From: CAZTVF01 sp964616985
GTDB lineage: Bacteria; Planctomycetota; Phycisphaerae; SM23-33
DNA length: 41,171 nucleotides
Direction of reading: 5' to 3'
Assembly (NCBI GenBank): GCA_964616985.1
Contig: CAZTVF010000039.1
Location: forward strand, 1 to 41,171
Shown: positions 32,551 through 40,742 of the stretch, piece after piece
Numbering within the stretch: the first letter of the stretch is position 1
How the letters are laid out: each line of letters opens with the position of its first letter
Made by a program: the position numbers and the translations under genes
Notes under the pieces: generated by a model
The model's input: the letters and a program-made list of their open reading frames with translations, nothing else
Told to the model about the DNA's origin: nothing
Databases searched by the model: none

Positions 32551-33651
32551 GTGCAGCGAGCCCGCTACATCGTAGAACCGAGTATCTTCGTCCGTCATAC
32601 CCCCGAACGCTCGTTCATTGGCCCGGGGACCTTGCGGCTGGAGAACGGCGATATCCTCATGGCCGCACCGTGGGGGCGGCCGCCGGCGAACTTCGAGCAA
32701 CTGGCTGCCAAGTTCCCCGTGCCGATGCTTTACCGCAGCCGCGACGGCGGACGGACGTGGCAGGAGCAGGGCCGAATGAAGATGGAGTGGAAGCTCCTCG
32801 GCATGATGAGCGATGGCGGCATCACCTTCCTGCGGCTTCAGGATGGCCGGCTGGCCCTCCTGGCGCACCGGCACGTCGAGGGCCTGCACGGCGGCGGGCT
32901 GCCAATCATCAGCTTCTCGGATGACGACGGGCATACGTGGACGCCGGCGCGCACCATTGGCGAACCCGAAGGCGTCTGGTATGTGATGAACGACCGCATG
33001 ATCCAGATGTGGTCGAGTCGCCTGGTGGTCCCGGTCTCGCACATGCCCCAGGGCCTGGGCGCCTACGAGGGCGACCGGAACCTCGGGCTGTGCTTCTTCA
33101 GCGACGACGTCGGCGTCACGTGGCGGCGCTCCAGCAGACCTGCCGATCTCGCCGATTCGCGCGGCATGGCCGAGCCCTGCGTGGCGGAAGTCGGCGGCCG
33201 GTTGCTGATGCTCGCCCGCACCGGCAGCGGCTGCAACTATGCGTCGTGGTCTGACGACGGCGGCGACACCTGGTCCACCCCCCAACCCACGACACAAACG
33301 GCGGCGTGTTCGTCGCTCACGCTCAAGACCTTGCCCGACGGACGCCTGATCGTCTTCTACAACCATGTGAACCCCCTGGGGCCTGGGGCGTTCTTCCCGC
33401 GCACGCCGCTGTGCTACAGCGTCTCCGCCGACGGCGGCCGCGCCTGGGGAGCCCCGGTGCTGGTGGACGAGTCGGGCGTCTGGCTGAAAGACCGCCAGTG
33501 CATCTACCCCTCGATCTGTTTCACGGACGAAGGCATGGTGGTGGTCTACTCCTGCCACCTGGCTGACCCCCACGGCACTTTCAAGGGGCAATATTCGCAC
33601 GAGTGGCCGGATTGCGGCGGAAAGAGCGGCATCCTGGCGTATCCCGAGTAA
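32551..33651 (+). CDS. Asp-box (BNR) sialidase-like protein
   Basis: 366 residues from GTG 32551, with AGGAG eight bases upstream. It has five Asp-box motifs: SRDGGRTW near 63, SDDDGHTW near 122, SDDVGVTW near 183, SDDGGDTW near 230 and SADGGRAW near 290. EPSIFVRHTPE near the start and GGRLLMLARTGSG are typical of the BNR_2 group. No signal peptide is seen. It is the third Asp-box paralogue in the window, and differs from the other two in sequence outside the repeats. It precedes the GH95 gene by 124 bp. Glycan removal (for example sialic or uronic-type residues) is inferred. Confidence 0.85.
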   Translation: MQRARYIVEPSIFVRHTPERSFIGPGTLRLENGDILMAAPWGRPPANFEQLAAKFPVPMLYRSRDGGRTWQEQGRMKMEWKLLGMMSDGGITFLRLQDGRLALLAHRHVEGLHGGGLPIISFSDDDGHTWTPARTIGEPEGVWYVMNDRMIQMWSSRLVVPVSHMPQGLGAYEGDRNLGLCFFSDDVGVTWRRSSRPADLADSRGMAEPCVAEVGGRLLMLARTGSGCNYASWSDDGGDTWSTPQPTTQTAACSSLTLKTLPDGRLIVFYNHVNPLGPGAFFPRTPLCYSVSADGGRAWGAPVLVDESGVWLKDRQCIYPSICFTDEGMVVVYSCHLADPHGTFKGQYSHEWPDCGGKSGILAYPE

Positions 33652-33775
33652 GGGACGCGGTAGTCCTGGGTCCGTCTGCTGGCTTCGGCGTGGGGCGCCG
33701 TTCATGCAGACATGCCTGTTGCCTGACAGCATCAAGAACCAGTAGGATTCCGGCGGCATAGACTGGAGCCAGAGC

Positions 33776-36382
33776 ATGGAATCAATGGTTATGACGTACC
33801 GTCAGCCGGCGACCGACTCCGCCGAGGGTTGGGAGCGTGAATCGCTGCCGCTGGGCAACGGCTACATGGGCGCGAATGTCTTCGGGATCGTCGAGTGTGA
33901 ACGCATCCAGATCACAGAGAACTCGCTGGAGAATCCAGGTTCGCTCGGCGGGCTGAACAACTTCGCCGAGCTGTACACCCGGTTCGATCATGTGGACGTG
34001 CACGATTATGAGCGGGGCCTTCGCTTGGATGACGCCACCGCGTATTGCCGTTACACCTGCGACGGGGTCGCCTATACGCGGGAGGTGTTCGCCTCGTATC
34101 CCGACAAGGTGCTGGTGGTGCGGCTGACGGCCTCCGAGCCCGGCCGGCTGTCGTTCGCGCTGTGCCCTGAAATTCCGTTCATCAAGGACTACGCGGTCAA
34201 GCCCAGCGACGGCGGCGGCAAGAGCGGCACAGTCACGGCCAGCGGCGACACCATCGTGCTGACGGGGCGAATGCACTACTACGACATCCTGTTCGAGGGG
34301 CGGCTGCGAGTCCTGCCGACCGGCGGAACCGTCACGGCGCATGGGGGCACGTTGAAGATCGAGAACGCCGACAGTGCCCTGATCCTGTTTGCGCTGGGCA
34401 CCAACTACATCCTCAGCCCACACATTTTTCTGGAAGGCGACCCCAAGAAGAAGCTGGCGGCGGTCGATCCGGGCGAACGGGTCGCCCGAACACTGGCCGA
34501 GGCGGCGGCCAAGGGATACGAGACGCTCCGACAGCGGCACCTCGCCGACTATCGCGGCCTGTTCGGCCGGGTGGAACTGGAGATCGCCGGGCCGCGGCCC
34601 GATGCGCCGACCGATGAACTGCTGAAACGCTATGGCGCCGGCGAGGCCCTGCCTTACCTGGAGCAGCTCTATTTCCAGTACGGCCGGTATCTGCTGATCA
34701 GTTCATCGCGGCCGGGGTGCCTGCCCGCCAACCTCCAGGGCGTGTGGAACTGCCACGATCAGTCGCCCTGGGGCAGCGGCTACTGGCACAACATCAATGT
34801 GCAGATGAACTATTGGCCCGCATTCGTGACCAATTTGGCCGAGACGTTCACCGCCTACGCCGACTTCTACCAGGCCTTCCGGCCGCGTGCCGAGGCCCTT
34901 GCCACCGCCTACATACGCGGGCAGAACCCCGAAAACCTCGATGACCGGCCTGGCGCCTGCGGGTGGACCATCGGCACAGCCAGCTATGCCTACGAGATCA
35001 CCGGCCCGGGCGGCCATTCCGGTCCAGGCACAGGCGGGCTGACATCCAAGCTGTTCTGGGACTGGTACGATTTCGTGCGCGACAGGGGGATTCTCGGCGA
35101 GGTGGCCTATCCCGCCCTGCTGAGCATGGCCCGGTTTCTGACCAAGACCGTGCGCCGGTACGATGACCGGTTCCTGGCATCCTTCTCGGCCTCGCCGGAG
35201 CAGATGATCAACGGCCCCTGGATGCCCAAGGGCAAGTACTACCAGACCGTTGGCTGCGCGTTCGATCAGCAGATGATCTGGGAGAACGGCCGCGACCTGC
35301 TGGCGGCAGCGGAGATTCTGGGCGTCGGCGATGAGACCGTCGACCTGCAGAAAAGCCAGATCGACCGCTACGATCCGGTGCAGATCGGCTGGTCCGGACA
35401 GATCAAGGAGTACGAGGAAGAGAACTTCTACGGCGAGATCGGCGAGTACCGGCACCGGCACATCTCGCAGTTGATGGCACTGTACCCCGGCACGCTCGTC
35501 ACGCACCGGACCCCGGCGTGGCTGGATGCGGCCAAGGTTACCCTGAATGAGCGGGGCGACGAGTCGACCGGCTGGGCATTGGCGCACCGTCTCAACGCGT
35601 GGGCCCGCACGGGCGACGGCGACCGGTCGTACAAGCTGCTGCGGCAGTTGCTCGGCAGCCGGACGCTGCCCAATCTCTGGGACACGCACCCGCCTTTCCA
35701 GATCGACGGCAATTTCGGAGGCACCTCGGGTATCGCCGAGATGTTGCTCCAAAGTCACGAGGGGTGCATCTCCGTGCTGCCGGCCCTGCCCGACGCGTGG
35801 CCGGCAGGACGCTTCTGCGGGCTGTGCGCGCGAGGTGGTTTTGTCGTCTCGGCGGAGTGGGAGGACGGTGCCGCCCGACAAATCGTCGTGCGATCGAAGC
35901 GAGGCGGGCGACTTCGTCTCGCCTGCCGCGGCATCGGCGCTGCTACCGTCGTCGATTCCGCGGGCCAACCCGTCCCCCGCACGGGCGAGGATGCAGGTGT
36001 CATCGAGTTCGACACGGCCGCCGATGGCGAATACGTCGTCACGAGGCTGCGGCCGGACAAGCCCGTGGCTGCGCCCCGCAACCTGCAAGTGCACTTGCCC
36101 CAGATGCGGCTGACGTGGGAGGCGGACGACGGGCTGCTGTTCAACGTCCATCGCGCCATCGACGGCGCGGCTGGCTACGAGACGCTCGCCGAGGGTCTGC
36201 ATGGCCGCGAGTTCCTCGACTCACAGATCGACTTCGCCTCCCGTGAGATCGTGACGTACAAGGTCACCGCCTGCCGCGCTGACGGCAGCGGCGAGAGCGA
36301 CGGGCCAGTCAGGACGGTCAGTCACGCGACGCAAGTAGACCTTGAACGCTACCGCCACCGGGTCAGGCAGTTGAACCTCTGA
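33776..36382 (+). CDS. GH95-family glycoside hydrolase (alpha-L-fucosidase/galactosidase type)
   Basis: 868 residues. The N-terminal super-sandwich domain opens with ESLPLGNGYMGANVFG, the GH95 start motif (LPxGNGxLG). The (alpha/alpha)6 catalytic barrel spans ~300-680, including PANLQGVWN, NINVQMNYWPA (the family's catalytic Asn region), FSASPEQMI and FQIDGNFGGTSGIAEMLLQS near 640, which holds the catalytic Asp. A C-terminal beta domain and a fibronectin-III-like end (~770-850, PRNLQVHLPQMRLTWEADDG) follow. No signal peptide is visible. GH95 enzymes remove L-fucose or L-galactose from glycans. It is the last gene of the catabolic cluster, and GGAG lies seven bases before the ATG. Confidence 0.9.
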   Translation: MESMVMTYRQPATDSAEGWERESLPLGNGYMGANVFGIVECERIQITENSLENPGSLGGLNNFAELYTRFDHVDVHDYERGLRLDDATAYCRYTCDGVAYTREVFASYPDKVLVVRLTASEPGRLSFALCPEIPFIKDYAVKPSDGGGKSGTVTASGDTIVLTGRMHYYDILFEGRLRVLPTGGTVTAHGGTLKIENADSALILFALGTNYILSPHIFLEGDPKKKLAAVDPGERVARTLAEAAAKGYETLRQRHLADYRGLFGRVELEIAGPRPDAPTDELLKRYGAGEALPYLEQLYFQYGRYLLISSSRPGCLPANLQGVWNCHDQSPWGSGYWHNINVQMNYWPAFVTNLAETFTAYADFYQAFRPRAEALATAYIRGQNPENLDDRPGACGWTIGTASYAYEITGPGGHSGPGTGGLTSKLFWDWYDFVRDRGILGEVAYPALLSMARFLTKTVRRYDDRFLASFSASPEQMINGPWMPKGKYYQTVGCAFDQQMIWENGRDLLAAAEILGVGDETVDLQKSQIDRYDPVQIGWSGQIKEYEEENFYGEIGEYRHRHISQLMALYPGTLVTHRTPAWLDAAKVTLNERGDESTGWALAHRLNAWARTGDGDRSYKLLRQLLGSRTLPNLWDTHPPFQIDGNFGGTSGIAEMLLQSHEGCISVLPALPDAWPAGRFCGLCARGGFVVSAEWEDGAARQIVVRSKRGGRLRLACRGIGAATVVDSAGQPVPRTGEDAGVIEFDTAADGEYVVTRLRPDKPVAAPRNLQVHLPQMRLTWEADDGLLFNVHRAIDGAAGYETLAEGLHGREFLDSQIDFASREIVTYKVTACRADGSGESDGPVRTVSHATQVDLERYRHRVRQLNL

Positions 36383-36692
36383 CTCGCAGAGCGGTCGGCG
36401 GAACCAGTTCAGGGACATCGCGCTAGTGCCAGCGATATTCCTCTTTCGGGTTCTTTTGGCGTCACGTCGATCGGTGCCGGTCGCCTTGAACGGGCACGCG
36501 GCGGTTCGCCTCCGCCGTTGGTGTCCGACCACCAACGGGGCTGGCCAGCAGCAGGTCGTGCTTGCCATAGTCCTCCACCCGCTTCCTGCTGGCCATCCGC
36601 GTTCTGTTCCGTTGCAGGGGGAGGCCCGCGGCCTCGTGTGGCTGCATCGTTGGAAGCCGGGTGTTTGGTTCCAGGGGAATCGCGGGAACTGG
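36383..36692. other. Gene-poor stretch before leader RNA copy 2
   Basis: About 310 bases with no credible gene. Short minus-strand frames (for example MASRKRVEDYGKHDLLLA at ~36590) resemble nothing I recognise. A GCCGCCGTTGGTGTCC-like segment near 36510 has a weak inverted repeat. Nothing else is seen. Confidence 0.3.
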
Positions 36693-36721
36693 TGGCTTTA
36701 GGGGCCGCGTCCTGCTATCAT
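36693..36721 (+). promoter_or_regulatory. Promoter of leader RNA copy 2
   Basis: TGGCTT (36693-36698), a 17-base spacer and TATCAT (36716-36721). The run CTGCTA[C/T]CAT is shared with copy 1, which supports a common promoter for both leader RNAs. Confidence 0.55.
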
Positions 36722-36749
36722 ATATCTAGGCCTGATCATGACTTGTTCA

Positions 36750-36858
36750 GGGTCGGATGACTAGATGAAGGGCAACTCGGCACAGCCGGGAGGCCCGTTG
36801 CAGAGTAAGCCGGCGTGGTTCGTCACCCATTGGGTGCCGATCCACGTCGGCTTTTTTT
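36750..36858 (+). ncRNA. Structured leader RNA with terminator, copy 2 (unrecognised family)
   Basis: Same plan as 12512-12616. The core GGGTCGGATGACTAGATGAA is identical. The internal hairpin is longer here (CTCGGC-ACA-GCCGGG), again inside GGGC/GGCCC pairing, and the GTTG-GAGTAAGCCG segment is kept. The terminator outer arm is GCCGGCGTGG/CCACGTCGGC (one G-U), its inner arm CACCC-ATT-GGGTG. Changes are compensatory rather than sequence-preserving, so structure is being selected. The next gene (ATG 37014) starts 156 bases past the U-tract. It is likely a regulated leader or a self-terminated small RNA of unknown family. Confidence 0.65.
36807..36858 (+). terminator. Intrinsic terminator of leader RNA copy 2
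   Basis: AAGCCGGCGTGG pairs with CCACGTCGGCTT, with an inner CACCC/GGGTG helix and seven T residues (36852-36858). As in copy 1 it precedes the downstream gene. Confidence 0.85.
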
Positions 36859-37013
36859 GTGCCAATGCCGCCGGGCGCGGATATCGCCCGTGCAGCAAAC
36901 GGAAGCGAGAGACTGCCCGACGCAGGGCGACGGCGAGATCGATCCCTCGTGCAACCGCCGCCCGCACGCCGGCCAGGCAATCGGCCGGCTGTGACCCGGG
37001 CCGAAGGAGAATT

Positions 37014-38471
37014 ATGCGACTATACCTGATCAATCCGAATAACCCACTGGTGAGCCTGGCCAATGTCACGGACAGCCGGTGGAATCGCTTCCGCGTGTGG
37101 AAACCCCTGGGGCTGCTGGTGCTGGCAGGCATGACGCCGCCGGAATGGGAGATTACTCTCATCGACGAGAACGTGCGCGCGCAGGATTATGCGGCCATGC
37201 CCACGCCGGACCTGGTGGGGATTACCGCGTTCACATCCCAGGCGAGCCGGGCGTACGAACTGGCGGCACAGTTTCGCCGCCGCGGTGTACGCGTGGTCAT
37301 GGGCGGCATTCACGCCACCATGTGCAGCGACGAAGCGGTGCAGCACGTCGATGCCGTTGTTGCGGGCGAGGCCGAGAGCGTCTGGGCGAACGTCCTTGCC
37401 GATGCCAAGCGGGGCCGGCTGCAGCCGATTTACCACGGCAAGCACGTGGACTTGGCCGCTGTGCCGGCGGCCCGGCATGACCTGCTGCAGGGAGACTACG
37501 CCTTCGGCTCGGTCCAGACAACGCGAGGGTGTCCCTTGAACTGCAACTTCTGCAGCGTATCAGCCTTCAACGGCACGCTCTACCGTCACCGGCCTATCGC
37601 CAGCGTGATCGCGGAACTCAAGAGCATTCGCGAGAAGTGGGTGCTGGTCGTGGACGACAATCTGATCGGCACCAGCGTTTCGCACATCTCACGGGCCAAG
37701 GAGTTGTTCCGCGCGATGATCGCGGCAGACCTTCACAAGAACTGGATCTGCCAGGTCACTATCAACATGGCCGATGACGAGGAGTTGCTCGCCTTGGCCC
37801 AGCGGGCGGGTTGCCAGGGCGCGTTCATCGGGTTTGAATCGCCCACCGCAGCCGGGCTGGCCGAGGTGGGCAAGAAGTTCAACCTGCTCAAGGGGCGGGA
37901 CTTCAAGGCCTCGGTACAAAGGATCCAACGCCACAACATCCTGGTCGTCGGATCGTTCATCATGGGGCTCGATGCCGACGGGCCCGGCATTGGCAGGAGC
38001 ATCGCCAAGGCGGCTCGCAGCTATGGCGTGGACATCCTGAACGCCTTGTTCCTGACGCCTCTGCCGGGCACACGCCTGTGGGACCAGATGAAGAGCCAGA
38101 ACCGCATCGCCGCCGATGATTTTCCCGGCGACTGGCGGTACTACACGCTGGGGTTTCCGACCGCACGGTACAAGAAGTTTTCCTGGTCGGAACTGCTTGA
38201 GGAGATGAACCAGTGTGATGGGGAATTCTACTCGGTGTGGTCAGTCTTTCGCCGTCTAACCGGCAGCCTTCTGCGCCGCCGACGACCGGTCCTGTCGTTG
38301 GTGACCAATCTGTCGTATCGGAAGAACTCGCGCCTGACGCAGCGGAGCTACGCGAAACTCGACCTCCGGCGCGGCATGGGTCATGCGAGCCAAACAACCC
38401 TAGCCGCCGACCCGGGACTGGATTCATCTTTCATCGGGGCCCTCCGCCCCGTAAGGAGCATCAGAACATGA
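37014..38471 (+). CDS. B12-binding-domain radical SAM protein
   Basis: The start is ATG 37014 (MRLYLINPNNPLVSLANV), with AAGGAGA before it, giving 485 residues; the longer frame would run through the leader RNA. An N-terminal cobalamin-binding-type domain (~1-140: PDLVGITAFTSQASRAYELA, VVMGGIHATM, AVVAGEAESVWA) is followed by the radical SAM domain, with CPLNCNFC near 173-180. Later landmarks are WVLVVDDNLIGTS, FIGFESPT, VVGSFIMGLDADGP and LTPLPGTRLWDQM. Class-B-type members methylate unactivated carbons or rearrange cores in lipid and natural-product pathways. The next gene overlaps by ATGA. The Arg/Lys-rich C-terminus may be membrane-associated. Confidence 0.88.
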   Translation: MRLYLINPNNPLVSLANVTDSRWNRFRVWKPLGLLVLAGMTPPEWEITLIDENVRAQDYAAMPTPDLVGITAFTSQASRAYELAAQFRRRGVRVVMGGIHATMCSDEAVQHVDAVVAGEAESVWANVLADAKRGRLQPIYHGKHVDLAAVPAARHDLLQGDYAFGSVQTTRGCPLNCNFCSVSAFNGTLYRHRPIASVIAELKSIREKWVLVVDDNLIGTSVSHISRAKELFRAMIAADLHKNWICQVTINMADDEELLALAQRAGCQGAFIGFESPTAAGLAEVGKKFNLLKGRDFKASVQRIQRHNILVVGSFIMGLDADGPGIGRSIAKAARSYGVDILNALFLTPLPGTRLWDQMKSQNRIAADDFPGDWRYYTLGFPTARYKKFSWSELLEEMNQCDGEFYSVWSVFRRLTGSLLRRRRPVLSLVTNLSYRKNSRLTQRSYAKLDLRRGMGHASQTTLAADPGLDSSFIGALRPVRSIRT

Positions 38472-38797
38472 TCACACTTGGAACCGTGAAGTTCAGCGGC
38501 CTGTCCGGCGAGAAGTACTTGTTCACCGCCTACCCGCTGGAAACCATCTTCGATACACCGCTGAATGGGGTGTTTATCGTGACCCGGCGGGGGCATGGCA
38601 CGAGCAAGACCGGCTTCGCACACAGGAGAATCCTCACGGGCCAGAGCGACGAGTTTCGCCAAAGGCTCCACAGCGAGAAGCAGGCCCTCTGTGCAAAGGG
38701 GGCCAACTGCATCTGCGTGCACGCCGAGCCGGACAAGGACGCCAGCCTGAGAATAGAGCAGGACCTTCTCGCCAAGCCTCCGGAAGGCACCACATGA
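38468..38797 (+). CDS. Small GIY-YIG-like protein
   Basis: 109 residues; its ATG overlaps the radical SAM stop as ATGA. The order MITLGTVKFSGLSGEKYLFT, GVFIVTRRG, a TGQSDEFRQRL segment, GANCICVHAE and the late IEQDLL resembles a family of small standalone proteins with a GIY-YIG-like core (VYxVTxR ... IYVGQTxDLxxRF ... CIxVH ... ExDLI). Here the IYVGQT core reads ILTGQS, so the nuclease Tyr is gone. Catalysis is doubtful. The coupling to two radical SAM genes is unexpected. Confidence 0.6.
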   Translation: MITLGTVKFSGLSGEKYLFTAYPLETIFDTPLNGVFIVTRRGHGTSKTGFAHRRILTGQSDEFRQRLHSEKQALCAKGANCICVHAEPDKDASLRIEQDLLAKPPEGTT

Positions 38798-38917
38798 GGA
38801 ATCTCTACCCGACATCGAACGTGAATGGGTTGCTTTGCCCCCCTATCTGGCTACAATACGCAGGTTCGGAAGACAACCAGCCTTCGACGAGAAGTCGGGC
38901 CAAACAGGAACCAGAAG

Positions 38918-40372
38918 ATGCAGAGCCCTGCCAGCCCGAGAGTGTTCAGACACGCACTATGCGTGTATCCCTACCGACGCGAACTCAACGAGGCAGGCTT
39001 CTGGCCACCGCTGGGGCTGGAGTTCATCGCCGCCGTCGTCCAGAAGTATTCCCAGTCGCTGGACGTCGTCGATCTGCGTAAAGAGAGCGGCAGGACCCTT
39101 CAGTTCCTTCGGCCCCAGACCGACTTGGTCTGCTTCTCCGTCAACTGGGACTGCGATGCCGAGTTTCTCAGGGAGGAGATCCGTTCCGTCCCGCCGGGGA
39201 TTCTGACGATCATCGGCGGCCGCCACGCGACGGAGTGCCCCCAGCAGTGGCTCGAGGACTTCCCGAATGTCGATGCCGTTGTCCGGGGAGATGGCGAAGA
39301 GGCCATGGCGGAGATCTGCCGCGGCGTGCCGCTGGAGCAGATCTCCGGACTGAGCTTCCGCAAGGACGGCCGCGTTCACCACAACCCCAACCGCACGCTG
39401 GGCGAGGTGGACAACAACGTGTACCCCAACCGTGCTCTGCGCCGGAGCCCTTACGTCGTAACGATCAAGGGCGCCAGCACCGGGCTCAAGATCGACTCCC
39501 TGGCCGCGTCCCGCGGTTGCCCTTTCCACTGCACGTTCTGCTCGTTCAGCCGCAATCCGTGGGGCGAAAAACGCAAGTGGGTCGCCCGATCGCCACAGTC
39601 CGTCGTCGATGAACTCGCCGAGATGGAAGCGAAGGTGGTCGCATTCACCGACGATCTGTTCACGCATGACATGGACCGCGTGGAGCAGATCTGCGACCTC
39701 ATCCTGGCCCGCGGCATCAAGAAGCACTACATCATCAATGCGCGGCTGGAGATCGCCAAGCGGCCTGACGTTCTGCGGAAGATGGAGCGGGCGGGCTTCT
39801 TCATGCTGCTGCTGGGCGTTGAATCCGCGCACGACAAGACGCTGAAGTCGATGCGAAAAGGCTTTGATGTGTCCCGGATCCGCGAGTACTTCCAGGTTCT
39901 GCGCCACAGTCGGATGATCCTGCATGGCTACTTCATCCTGGGCTGTATCGGCGAGAGCGTGGAGGACATGCTGGCCATTGCGCCGTTCGCGCATGAACTG
40001 GGCCTCGACACGCTGGGGCTCTCGGGGCTGCGCCATACGCTGCACTCAGGGCTGGACGAACTGGTCGCCAGCAGCCCGGGGTATCACATTGCACCCAACG
40101 GCAAGATATACTCGGACCAGTGCTCCATCGCCGACCTGCGCCGAGTCCGGCGACAACTGCACCTGCAGTTCTACACGCCCGCCCAGATTGCACGCACCTG
40201 CCACAAAGGGCTGCGGGCCGGCGCGGCGAGTTTCCTGCCGGGCATCCTGCCCTACCTGCCGAGGATCGGCTTGAACATGATGGCCTACTTCTGGCGCAGG
40301 GCCAGGCGGCGCGCAAGAAAGCGACGAGCCCGAGCCGCCATCGCCGCGAAGGAGTGCCTCAAACCAGCCTAG
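38918..40372 (+). CDS. B12-binding-type radical SAM protein
   Basis: 484 residues from ATG 38918 (MQSPASPRVFRHAL), with AGGAA eight bases upstream; the longer upstream frame is unsupported. An N-terminal cobalamin-like domain (~20-125: ELNEAGFWPPLGLEFIAA, LTIIGGRHATECPQQWLEDF, AVVRGDGEEAMAEI) precedes the radical SAM motif CPFHCTFC near 200-207. VVAFTDDLFTHD, LLLGVESAHDKTLKSMRKGF and HGYFILGCIGESVEDM follow. It is a different subfamily from the protein at 37014 and probably works in the same pathway. The C-terminal ~60 residues are Arg-rich. Confidence 0.87.
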   Translation: MQSPASPRVFRHALCVYPYRRELNEAGFWPPLGLEFIAAVVQKYSQSLDVVDLRKESGRTLQFLRPQTDLVCFSVNWDCDAEFLREEIRSVPPGILTIIGGRHATECPQQWLEDFPNVDAVVRGDGEEAMAEICRGVPLEQISGLSFRKDGRVHHNPNRTLGEVDNNVYPNRALRRSPYVVTIKGASTGLKIDSLAASRGCPFHCTFCSFSRNPWGEKRKWVARSPQSVVDELAEMEAKVVAFTDDLFTHDMDRVEQICDLILARGIKKHYIINARLEIAKRPDVLRKMERAGFFMLLLGVESAHDKTLKSMRKGFDVSRIREYFQVLRHSRMILHGYFILGCIGESVEDMLAIAPFAHELGLDTLGLSGLRHTLHSGLDELVASSPGYHIAPNGKIYSDQCSIADLRRVRRQLHLQFYTPAQIARTCHKGLRAGAASFLPGILPYLPRIGLNMMAYFWRRARRRARKRRARAAIAAKECLKPA

Positions 40373-40742
40373 GTGGCCGCTTGGCCGCGTGCAGGGCGGG
40401 CGGAGAACCACGTCCGGGCCGCCCGGCAGAGCTGGAATGCAGTCGCCCGACCCGGAACGCATCACGCTCCGATTGAGGCGTTCCCGCGAGGTGCGTCGCG
40501 GGAAGCTCGCACAATCCATCCAATTCTCTACAACTGTTTGCCCCAATCGTTTCAGATATCGGCCAGGCTGGCATCAGGTGCAGAAAAACCTGCTTCACCC
40601 TCGAAGTAAGGCTTCACTCATGGTAACATGATTGTCGGATTCTGAGCCGTAGAGCCACCATCGGCTCCCGTGATGGCCCCGGTGCCTAATGTGCGTCATG
40701 CGGCCTGCAAGGCTGTACTCAAACTCTCTTTTCCAGGTGCCA
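40373..40742. other. Intergenic region before the DUF2294 gene
   Basis: About 370 bases with no credible gene. It holds the 9-bp hairpin at 40481-40504. The 40640-40670 part can form GAGCCG/CGGCTC and CCATC/GATGG helices that are mutually exclusive, a possible leader structure for the gene at 40743. Confidence 0.35.
40481..40504. terminator. Hairpin after the radical SAM operon
   Basis: TTCCCGCGA and TCGCGGGAA form a perfect 9-bp stem with a GGTGCG loop. No T-tract is present; it is a likely 3' end structure. Confidence 0.5.

Noticed and set aside
31690..33777. A 695-codon minus-strand open frame across SGNH and Asp-box genes
   Set aside because: Antisense to two recognised genes; composition typical of reverse frames in GC-rich DNA.
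36750..36858. Leader RNA as a cobalamin riboswitch, given the B12-type gene downstream
   Set aside because: No B12-box-like conserved segment or the expected multi-helix core is seen, and the other copy precedes a PKS gene.
36765..37013. Extension of the radical SAM gene upstream through the leader RNA
   Set aside because: AAGGAGA and the natural B12-domain start are at 37014. The extension crosses a terminator, and its peptide is not conserved in the other RNA copy.
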